DNA of 64,000 nucleotides. Origin: Petrimonas mucosa. GTDB lineage: Bacteria > Bacteroidota > Bacteroidia > Bacteroidales > Dysgonomonadaceae. Position 1 is the first letter of the stretch. Each line of letters begins with the position of its first letter. This document shows positions 37,999 to 45,744 of this stretch, in pieces. Below the pieces are notes generated by a model, which was given only the letters and a program-made list of their open reading frames with translations, was not told where the DNA came from and searched no databases. The stretch spans positions 1,853,001 through 1,917,000 of the forward strand of contig NZ_LT608328.1 of the NCBI RefSeq assembly GCF_900095795.1. The letters are read 5' to 3'. The position numbers and the translations under genes were made by a program.

Positions 37999-38658
37999 TA
38001 CCTTGTAATAGCATTACTGTCAGTAATGATGTTTACTGCCTGTGGTCTGGATAACTATGATGCTCCTCAATCTGAGCTGCATGGTAGAATCACATATAAC
38101 GGACAGACTCTTGGTTTACGCGGAACCGGCGAGGCTGTTCAACTGCAACTCTATCAGGATGGCTATGAATTAAGAGATCACATCCCTGTATATGTTGGAC
38201 AGGATGGAACTTTTAGTGCCAAGTTGTTCGATGGAGAATATAAACTGGTGACCAGAAATCAGAACGGACCATGGGTAAATTCACGTGATACAACAGTGAT
38301 TAAAGTGAATGGAACGACTACGGTTGATATTCAGGTAACACCTTACTTTACGATTTCAGATGCAAATATTACACTAAATGGTTCGCAGTTGAATGGAACA
38401 TTTACAGTAAATCAAATTGTAGAAACAGCAAATATCGATTATGTGATGTTGCTTGTTAGTAAAACCCATTTCGTTGATGATGTTTCTTATATTGCTCGTG
38501 AGGATTTCAGGGATGTTGGAACAGGTGCATTAAATTTATCAATGAATCTTTCCGGCAATCAGCAGGTTGCAAGTGCCAAAGCTCTTTTTGGAAGAGTAGG
38601 TGTAAGAACTGTGGGTGCCGACCAGGCTATTTATTCAGATGTAGTAAGATTGAGATAA
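37972..38658 (+). CDS. DUF3823-type SusE/F-position lipoprotein with IS-derived N-terminus
   Basis: 228 aa in the present frame. The original start was ATG at 36311: joining 36311-36330 to 38004 gives MIQYKYLVIALLSVMMFTAC and 224 aa. The IS1380 insertion cut after six codons, but IS DNA is open in frame and supplies a TTG start (37972) and the new residues GILNEIF before KYLVIALLSVMMFTACG, so hydrophobic core and lipobox survive. N-terminal beta-sandwich (HGRITYNGQTLGLRGTGEA), C-terminal Ig-like domain. Family members sit after susCD and bind glycan at the surface. Expression from the new start is possible but unproven. Confidence 0.82.
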   Translation: MGILNEIFKYLVIALLSVMMFTACGLDNYDAPQSELHGRITYNGQTLGLRGTGEAVQLQLYQDGYELRDHIPVYVGQDGTFSAKLFDGEYKLVTRNQNGPWVNSRDTTVIKVNGTTTVDIQVTPYFTISDANITLNGSQLNGTFTVNQIVETANIDYVMLLVSKTHFVDDVSYIAREDFRDVGTGALNLSMNLSGNQQVASAKALFGRVGVRTVGADQAIYSDVVRLR

Positions 38659-38689
38659 CAAATAATCAAAAAACAAAAAGAATGCTATG

Positions 38690-38732
38690 TATGGAGTAGG
38701 GGCTATCTATAGCCCCCTCCATATTTTATTTT
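38690..38732 (+). terminator. Terminator at end of susCD-DUF3823 unit
   Basis: Two stacked stems TATGGAG / CTCCATA and GGGGCTA / TAGCCCC with loop TCTA and a 2-nt bulge, followed by TTTTATTTTT. Confidence 0.85.
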
Positions 38733-38967
38733 TAAAGAACAGTATGATTCGGGTCAACTGAATATTAGATATTTGTACTGAAAATCAATAAATTAATCGA
38801 CATAATATTTGTATAACTGCAAGAAATTGAGTATTTTTACTTTATAAACCTTGCATTTTATGATACGATACAGGAGCTCCGGGCAGTTTTCAATTTCAGA
38901 GTTCAAGATGCCCTTCGAGGCAAAAACTGGATGAGAATAACCGGTGGGTTGTTCTTTCAAAAATAGT

Positions 38968-40237
38968 GGTTCTATATGAAATACTGTGGGTAGTCAAATT
39001 TGAGTTTGCCACAGGTAAAGTAAATCATGTTAATAAAATTCCGGGAGTTTCTATAACCCCTTGCTCTTTTTTTAGCCAATTGAATTTTTGAGTTTATTCC
39101 TTCGAGTATGCCATTTGAGATTTTACTCTTTATATATCTCACAATGCCTCTCCAGTGGGCTTTAATGGTATTTACCAATCGGATAAAAGGTTGTATTTTA
39201 GATTCCATGGCAAAGTCACACCAAAAGGCCAAATAGCTTTCTGCTTCTTCCGTGTCCTTTATCTGCCAAAAGTCCTCAAACATTTCTTTAAGCCAATATC
39301 CCTGCCCTAGCTTTGGATACATCTCGAGTAGTATATCCTTCTCTGTTTGTAGTTTGTCGCTCAATTTCTTTTTCAGAAAAGTATACTTATGTCCTTTCAG
39401 CAGCTCATTTCCTGTTCGTTCTAATTTACGGAGTTCATCCATCGCCTTATTGACCTCTTTTACCACGTGAAACTTATCAAATGTTATTTGACTCTCTGGA
39501 AGATACGCTGTGCAACCCGCGATAAAAGAGGGTGACATATCTATACAAACATCTTCGATTTGAGTGGTATCTACATGTTTGCTTTCTAAATACTTTACGC
39601 TCTCTTCGATACAATCAGAACCTTTGCCCTGACAGGCGTAAAGTACACGCCGTTCGTTCAAATCGACCAAATGTGTGATGTAGTTATGCCCCTTCTTCTG
39701 TGAAGTTTCATCAAAACCGATTTGAGTTAAGTTTTCAGGGATATCTTTTTTATGTGCACGTTCTACCCAATAATTGAAAATTCCCCAGATACGTTGTGCG
39801 TAAACCTTTAACGTGGAAGCAACGCTGCTTACAGGCATTTCTTTCTCTATCAGCAACATAGAGAACGCTTCAAACAATAAAGTGAAACCACTTCCTTTTC
39901 GTGCCCAAGGTACACTTTGAACCTCCGTCTTGCCGTCAGATTGTTTTACCCGGGGTATGCGCGCATGCAAATAGCAGCGATACTGGAAAAAATTCAGATG
40001 TTGCCATGTATGATCGCTACTGTCATAAGCTGTATAATAAGCTCCGTCGGGCATTAAAAACTTTGAGCCTCGCTCAAAGTCTATGTGGATATCCAACTGT
40101 GATATGCTTGGATCAATATCTATTTTGGTAATGATCCACGGTTTTTCCAAACCTAATGCTAAAGTGAAAAGTGCTATTGAATTCATTCCACAAAGTTAAT
40201 TCAATTTTAATTTACCCATACAATATCATATAGAACC
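38968..40237 (-). mobile_element. ISL3-family element nested in an older IS
   Basis: 1270 bp with ends GGTTCTATATG...CATATAGAACC (11-bp perfect inverted repeat) and 8-bp duplication AAAATAGT (38960-38967 and 40238-40245), the size typical for ISL3. Confidence 0.94.
38972..40186 (-). CDS. ISL3-family transposase
   Basis: 404 aa DDE transposase. Catalytic blocks: LTQIGFDETSQKKGHNYITH (Asp), VCIDMSPSFIAGC (Asp) and the C-terminal SNGILEGINSKIQLAKKRAR (Glu). The stop codon lies within the IS end. No frameshifts, so likely functional. Confidence 0.94.
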   Translation of the reverse strand: MNSIALFTLALGLEKPWIITKIDIDPSISQLDIHIDFERGSKFLMPDGAYYTAYDSSDHTWQHLNFFQYRCYLHARIPRVKQSDGKTEVQSVPWARKGSGFTLLFEAFSMLLIEKEMPVSSVASTLKVYAQRIWGIFNYWVERAHKKDIPENLTQIGFDETSQKKGHNYITHLVDLNERRVLYACQGKGSDCIEESVKYLESKHVDTTQIEDVCIDMSPSFIAGCTAYLPESQITFDKFHVVKEVNKAMDELRKLERTGNELLKGHKYTFLKKKLSDKLQTEKDILLEMYPKLGQGYWLKEMFEDFWQIKDTEEAESYLAFWCDFAMESKIQPFIRLVNTIKAHWRGIVRYIKSKISNGILEGINSKIQLAKKRARGYRNSRNFINMIYFTCGKLKFDYPQYFI

Positions 40238-40705
40238 AAAATAGTACACTGGGAAGAGTTCGCCCGGATTTATTTCAGGGACTTCAAAAGCAACCGGGGT
40301 GCACCCACGAAGGATGCCAGGCTTTTGCCTGGAGTGATTATCATCAAGCACATCATGAAGAGTGACGACCGTGGAGTGATCGAGATGATACGGGAGAATC
40401 CCTACATGCAGTATTTTCTTGGTCTTGAAGCCTTCACGTATGAACAGGTGATGACACCGTCACTGCTGATCTCCATCATAAAGCGAATCGATCTCGATCT
40501 CCTTGAATCATTAATAGATGATTTGATAAGAAAGGGATTAAAGCTAAAAGCCGGGGCAAATCAAGAAGAGGTTGACCAAGATACGAAGGATGAAGAAACT
40601 GCTGAAATAAACCTCTATCCACTCGGGCCACAAATGAAATTGTGTGCCTGATTGGGAATTAATAAGCAGACCCTAATTAGAATTTAATTAATCAAATCAA
40701 AAAAA

Positions 40706-43240
40706 ATGAAAAAGAATGGTTTACTCCTTACTTTGATATCGTTTATTGCATTGCTATCCTGCGGCAAGCCTGCTAAAAACAGTATAATTATTGCAACAGA
40801 TCTGACCACAGAACTTCGTGCTCCATCTTATCCATTGGTGACAGTTGACCCATATTTTAATGCATGGTCAAACGTCAACAACTTATATGATGATCAGGTA
40901 AGGCACTGGACTGAAAAAGAGTTTCCTCTTATAGGTGCACTTAGAGTAGACGGAACGATATACAGATTCATGGGTATTGAAAAAACACCCTTAAAAGCAA
41001 TTTTACCTACATCACACGAAGAAAAGTGGGAGGGTAAGTATACATTTCAACAACCTACCGGAGAAGGATGGAAATCATTAGACTATGATGATAGCTCATG
41101 GAAAACCGGACAATCAGCCTTTGGAACAGAAAACGAACCTAATCTATCAACACTTTGGCAAACAAAAGACATCTGGATACGCAGAACTTTTAATCTGGAT
41201 GATGATCTTAAGGACAGAGATATTTTCCTACACTATTCACACGATGATATTTTTGAACTATATGTAAATGGAATAGAGGTCGCAAATACCGGTTATTCAT
41301 GGAAATATGATGTGCAGACTGAACTTGGCGAGGAAGTTAAAGCTACGCTAAAAGAGGGTGAAAATATTATTACCGCACACTGCCACAATAGAACAGGTGG
41401 TGCCTATGTTGATTTTGGTCTTTACGAACTGGAATCAAACAAATCAACCTTGGCTAATACAGCTTTACAAAAATCGGTAAGTGTACTGCCAACGCAAACA
41501 GTATATAAATTTGATTGTGGAGATATAGAATTGGATTTAATTTTTACATCCCCACTACTACTTGATGATCTGGAATTGGTCTCTCGTCCTATAAGTTATA
41601 TTTCCTATCAGCTACGATCAAAAACCAATCAGCCTCATGAAGTTCAGATATATTTTGAAACAACGCCACAGTGGGCTGTTCACAATATCAGTCAGGCTGT
41701 AACTTTCGAAGAGATTGAAAATAATAGACTCAAATTTCTTAAAACGGGTACAGTGGAACAACCAATCTTAGAGAAAAAAGGTGATGATGTAAGAATTGAC
41801 TGGGGATATTTTTACATGGTAGGCCATAATGATAAGTCAACCAACATGAAATTTGGTGACTACTGGAAAGTCAAACAAGAGTTTAGTAGTACAGGAGCCG
41901 TTTCTGGAACTGAAACAGAAAGTTTGTCAGAAAAAATGAATAGTGAAAATATGACAGTATTGGCATATAGTAAAGATTTGGGAAAGGTCACAAATAATAT
42001 GACAACAGGTTATATCATGCTTGGATATGATGATATATTCTCAGTCAGATATTTCGATGAGGACTTAAAAGGTTATTGGACTAAAGATGGTACTGTTGAT
42101 ATATTCACTGTTTTTGATGATGCTGTAGATGAGTATTCTTCAATAATGAAAAGGTGTGATGAGTTTAATCACAATCTGTTCTCAGATGCAGAGAGGGTAG
42201 GTGGTCGCAAATATGCAGAGCTTGTCTCATTAGTATATAGACAAGCAATTGCAGCGCATAAATTGGTAAAGGATAAAGAAGGAAACCTGCTATTCTTTTC
42301 TAAGGAGAACAATAGTAATGGATCCATTGGTACAGTAGATATTACTTATCCATCATCACCCTTATTCCTGATCTATAATCCAGATTTGGTAAAAGCAATG
42401 CTTAATCCAATTTTCTATTACAGTGAAAGTGGAAAATGGACAAAACCATTTGCCGCACATGATGTAGGTACATATCCTATTGCGAATGGGCAGACTTATG
42501 GTGGTGATATGCCTATAGAAGAGTCGGGGAACGTTTTGATATTAACTGCAGCAATTTCTGAGATTGAAGGAAATGCTGATTATGCAGCCCAGCACTGGGA
42601 AACATTGACAACTTGGACTCAATATCTTAAAGAATATGGTCTAGATCCGGAAAATCAACTCTGTACTGATGATTTTGCAGGACATTTAGCGCATAACACA
42701 AACCTATCGATTAAGGCGATAATGGGAATAGCATCTTATGGAAAACTTGCCGGCATGTTAGGAAAGACAGATGTTGCTGAAGAGTATATGCAGATTGCAA
42801 AAGATATGGCAACTCAGTGGGAAACGATGGCAGATGATGGTAATCATTACAGGTTAACCTTTGACAGGCCTGGTACCTGGAGCCAAAAGTATAATATTGT
42901 TTGGGATAAGTTATTGAAGTTCAATATCTTTAATCCTAAGATTATTAAAAAAGAGATGGCTCTGTATAAAACATTACAGAACGAATATGGACTGCCTTTA
43001 GATAATAGGGCGACATACACTAAAACTGACTGGATAATGTGGACAGCTACTCTTTCAGGAGACAGATCTGATTTTGATGCATTAATAGATCCGGTTTATA
43101 AGTATGCGAATGAAACAACATCCCGTGTGCCCATCAGTGACTGGCATGATACGCATACTGCTGTGAGAATGAACTTTAAAGCACGTTCAGTGGTAGGTGG
43201 TTACTATATGAAACTATTAGAGGATTTATTGAAAAGATAA
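40706..43240 (+). CDS. GtaA-like lipoprotein (DUF5127/DUF4965/DUF1793)
   Basis: 844 aa; lipobox IALLSCGKP near residue 18. N-terminal block LRAPSYPLVTVDPYFNAWSN is the family hallmark; residues ~110-245 form an inserted jelly-roll carbohydrate-binding-like domain (WIRRTFNLDDDLKDRDIFLH...). The C-terminal half is an (alpha/alpha) barrel with HDVGTYPIANGQTYGGDMPI, EESGNVLILTAAI and DDFAGHLAHNTNLSIKAIMG. Relatives are annotated as fungal glutaminase A or uncharacterised PUL proteins; a glycosidase role is more likely here but inferred. Preceded by the decayed IS; an IS4 sits on its stop codon without changing the protein. Confidence 0.85.
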   Translation: MKKNGLLLTLISFIALLSCGKPAKNSIIIATDLTTELRAPSYPLVTVDPYFNAWSNVNNLYDDQVRHWTEKEFPLIGALRVDGTIYRFMGIEKTPLKAILPTSHEEKWEGKYTFQQPTGEGWKSLDYDDSSWKTGQSAFGTENEPNLSTLWQTKDIWIRRTFNLDDDLKDRDIFLHYSHDDIFELYVNGIEVANTGYSWKYDVQTELGEEVKATLKEGENIITAHCHNRTGGAYVDFGLYELESNKSTLANTALQKSVSVLPTQTVYKFDCGDIELDLIFTSPLLLDDLELVSRPISYISYQLRSKTNQPHEVQIYFETTPQWAVHNISQAVTFEEIENNRLKFLKTGTVEQPILEKKGDDVRIDWGYFYMVGHNDKSTNMKFGDYWKVKQEFSSTGAVSGTETESLSEKMNSENMTVLAYSKDLGKVTNNMTTGYIMLGYDDIFSVRYFDEDLKGYWTKDGTVDIFTVFDDAVDEYSSIMKRCDEFNHNLFSDAERVGGRKYAELVSLVYRQAIAAHKLVKDKEGNLLFFSKENNSNGSIGTVDITYPSSPLFLIYNPDLVKAMLNPIFYYSESGKWTKPFAAHDVGTYPIANGQTYGGDMPIEESGNVLILTAAISEIEGNADYAAQHWETLTTWTQYLKEYGLDPENQLCTDDFAGHLAHNTNLSIKAIMGIASYGKLAGMLGKTDVAEEYMQIAKDMATQWETMADDGNHYRLTFDRPGTWSQKYNIVWDKLLKFNIFNPKIIKKEMALYKTLQNEYGLPLDNRATYTKTDWIMWTATLSGDRSDFDALIDPVYKYANETTSRVPISDWHDTHTAVRMNFKARSVVGGYYMKLLEDLLKR

Positions 43241-43243
43241 TTT

Positions 43244-44543
43244 CATTAGTGTCCACTAAAAATTAGAAAATGTTCTTTGAAATTATTGATATACTATACT
43301 TTACAGGACTTTTTTCGGCGTGACGATTTGAATTTTTATTTTTGTTCTTTTTATTATGAAGGAACAATGAACAAAGGCAAATTCGTGTATGCTCAGATTG
43401 TAGAATTCTTACCTCAGCGAGTTTTTGACACCATTGTCTTAAAGTATGATGGTAACAGATATGTAAAACATTTTACATGTTGGAATCAACTTCTTGTAAT
43501 GGTGTTCGGGCAACTTACCAACCGTGACAGTTTACGTGATTTGATTGTGGCAATTGAAGCCCACAGCAGAAAAAGTTACCATCTCGGTTTTGGAAAAAGT
43601 GTTACCCGTAGTAATCTTTCAAAAGCAAATGAAAATCGCGATTATAGGATCTTTGAAGAATTTGCTTATTATCTCATCGGAGTTGCCAGACAAAAGCTGG
43701 AAAACAATGATTTTGAGATAAAAGGTAAAGTCTATGCTTTCGATTCCACAACCGTCGATTTATGCTTGTCAGTATTCTGGAGGGCTAAGTTTCGCAAGAA
43801 TAAGGGTGAAGTAAAAATCCACACTCTTCTGGATATAACCACACAAATACCGGTTTTTGTGCATATTACAACTGCTTCGGTTAATGACATGAATGCAATG
43901 GATGTAATTCCATATGAGGTGGGTGCCTATTATATCTTCGACAGAGGATATGTTGATTACACCCGTCTTTATAGGATTACAAAACTGGAATCTTCATTTG
44001 TAGTCAGAGCCAAAAAGAACCTGAAGTTTGAAGTTAAGTCTCATAATCCGGTAGATGAAACTACAGGTGTCATGACCGATCAGACAGGTTTCTTGAAAGG
44101 ATTCTACACATCTAAAGATTATCCTGAAAGCCTCAGGAGAGTTGCATTTTATGACAGGGATAAGAACACGACGCTCATATTCCTTACAAATAATTTTGAA
44201 CTCACAGCCGATCAGGTTGCAATGCTTTATAAGAACCGTTGGCAAATAGAACTGTTCTTCAAATGGATCAAACAGCATCTAAAGATCAAATCTTTTTGGG
44301 GAACTTCCCGGAATGCGGTTAGAATCCAAATATACAGCGCAATTATCGCATATTGTTTGGTTGCGATTGTAGGACACGATTTACAAATCAAGCGAACAAC
44401 TTACGAGATTTTGCAAATTTTAGGAATCTCTCTTTTAGATAGAACTCCTGTAAATGAACTATTTACCAATATAGATATCAATGATGTCAAAGATCGAAAT
44501 GATAATCAACTGACGCTCAATTTATTTTAAGTGGACAGTAGTG
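43244..44543 (+). mobile_element. IS4-family element after the DUF4965 gene
   Basis: 1300 bp. Ends CATTAGTGTCCACT (left) and, inverted, CACTACTGTCCACT (right); perfect 9-bp duplication AGATAATTT (43235-43243 and 44544-44552). The duplication contains the TAA stop of the upstream gene. Confidence 0.93.
43367..44530 (+). CDS. IS4-family transposase
   Basis: 387 aa from MNKGKFVYAQIVEFLPQRVF (the frame extends 30 codons upstream to 43277). DDE core: Asp in KVYAFDSTTVDLCLS, Asp in AYYIFDRGYVDYTRLY, and YKNRWQIELFFKWIKQ with the Y-R-E-K spacing of IS4. Intact. Confidence 0.93.
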   Translation: MNKGKFVYAQIVEFLPQRVFDTIVLKYDGNRYVKHFTCWNQLLVMVFGQLTNRDSLRDLIVAIEAHSRKSYHLGFGKSVTRSNLSKANENRDYRIFEEFAYYLIGVARQKLENNDFEIKGKVYAFDSTTVDLCLSVFWRAKFRKNKGEVKIHTLLDITTQIPVFVHITTASVNDMNAMDVIPYEVGAYYIFDRGYVDYTRLYRITKLESSFVVRAKKNLKFEVKSHNPVDETTGVMTDQTGFLKGFYTSKDYPESLRRVAFYDRDKNTTLIFLTNNFELTADQVAMLYKNRWQIELFFKWIKQHLKIKSFWGTSRNAVRIQIYSAIIAYCLVAIVGHDLQIKRTTYEILQILGISLLDRTPVNELFTNIDINDVKDRNDNQLTLNLF

Positions 44544-44572
44544 AGATAATTTATTAAATAAATAGCGGTAAG

Positions 44573-45733
44573 ATGCGTAATAGAAAAGAGATAAACAGGC
44601 AGTCCCGACGAAAAGCATTAATGACTTTAGGTGCTATTGCCGGAACATCTACTTTAGGAGTAATTGGTAATTCATACTCCAGATATGAGGACCAAATATT
44701 AAATAAAGAGAATTTGCCTCTTTTTTCTATCAGAGATATGAAGTCGGGACAACTCACTACATTTAACAATGAGACCAAACAAAAAGCTTTTCCTATACAA
44801 CCTGGTGAAAAAAAAGTATTGGTACAACATGATTCACCCGGTATAATCACCCGGCTTTGGATGACCACATCCGGGTGGTTTTGGGAAAATTGGGATGTGA
44901 GAGAAGAAAAGTGGCCTGATGCAACTATCCTGAAAAAACTTATTCTGAGAATTTATTGGGATGACAATAAATTTCCATCAGTGGAAGCTCCAATTGGAGA
45001 CTTTTTTGGGGTAGGTCACTGCGAATACAAGCACTTTGTTTCCAAATATTTAGGTATGTCAAGTGGTGGTTTTTATTGCTATTTCCCTATGCCATATAAT
45101 AAAGTAAAGATAGAGGTAGAGAATCTGCATGATAAATCAGTTCCACATGTTTTTCTAAATGCCAACTACACCTCATACAATGTTTTACCTGCAGATGCGG
45201 GTCGTTTTCACTGTATGTATAACTCCGGTACCAATGCAGGTTCTGAACCTCAGTATATAATGAAAACTAATGGTAAAGGTCATTTCGTAGGTTGTTGTGT
45301 ATCAATGCAGAGCTGGCTTCCAAACTACCTGGGATATCTTGAAGCACCTGAATATATTTATATTGATGATGGGTTTGAAGAGAAAAATCCGACAATTGTT
45401 GGTACAGGGTTAGAGGACTATTTTAATGGTGGGTGGTATTTCAGAGATGGAGAGTTCAATGCACCACTTCACGGGGTGCCGTTGAAAGACTCTTTACGAT
45501 CAATGATATCAATGTATCGTTTTCATGAAACTGATGCTATCTTTTTTGATGAATGTTTTACTATGTTGTTTCAATCACCGCGTCCACCGGAACATACAAG
45601 GGAGTTTAAGTATTCTTCTACTGCATACTGGTATCAGCAAACTGCATCTGAATTATTATTTAATTTACCATCTAAAGATAAACTGGTTGATCTTTATCGA
45701 ATCAGAGATACAGATCATCAGTCAATCCCTTAA
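44573..45733 (+). CDS. GH172 (DUF2961) family protein
   Basis: 386 aa. DUF2961, now GH172, is a double beta-jelly-roll family that includes alpha-D-arabinofuranosidases and a difructose-anhydride synthase. Family blocks: HDSPGIITRLWMTTSG, APIGDFFGVGHCEY, PTIVGTGLEDYFNGGWYF (catalytic Glu region) and HGVPLKDSLRSMISMYRFHE. The N-terminus has consecutive arginines before a hydrophobic stretch (SRRKALMTLGAIAGTSTLGV), consistent with Tat export. Spaced 12 nt from the GH127/146 gene. GH172 with GH127/146 points to arabinofuranosides (inference). Confidence 0.88.
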   Translation: MRNRKEINRQSRRKALMTLGAIAGTSTLGVIGNSYSRYEDQILNKENLPLFSIRDMKSGQLTTFNNETKQKAFPIQPGEKKVLVQHDSPGIITRLWMTTSGWFWENWDVREEKWPDATILKKLILRIYWDDNKFPSVEAPIGDFFGVGHCEYKHFVSKYLGMSSGGFYCYFPMPYNKVKIEVENLHDKSVPHVFLNANYTSYNVLPADAGRFHCMYNSGTNAGSEPQYIMKTNGKGHFVGCCVSMQSWLPNYLGYLEAPEYIYIDDGFEEKNPTIVGTGLEDYFNGGWYFRDGEFNAPLHGVPLKDSLRSMISMYRFHETDAIFFDECFTMLFQSPRPPEHTREFKYSSTAYWYQQTASELLFNLPSKDKLVDLYRIRDTDHQSIP

Positions 45734-45744
45734 AAATTCCAAGA

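Larger units (their letters stand above)
38860..40651 (+). pseudogene. Remnant of IS5/IS1182-type transposase
   Basis: The N-terminus (MIRYRSSGQFSISEFKMPF) is preserved, then an extra A in GGCAAAAACTGG shifts the frame, the ISL3 interrupts it, and after 40245 the frame resumes with HWEEFARIYFRDFKSNRGAP. A deletion joins the acidic linker (TKDEETAE) directly to the last residues LYPLGPQMKLCA. It cannot encode a transposase. Confidence 0.85.
38751..40673 (+). mobile_element. Decayed IS5/IS1182-type element carrying a nested ISL3
   Basis: Related to the element at 28318. Left end GGGTCAACTGAATATTAG, right end AATAAGCAGACCC. Without the nested ISL3 and its duplication only about 645 bp remain, because roughly 1 kb of the transposase gene is deleted. 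Right flank is TAATTA, as for the intact copy, but the left flank (TATGATTC) does not match, so no duplication is visible. Confidence 0.85.
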
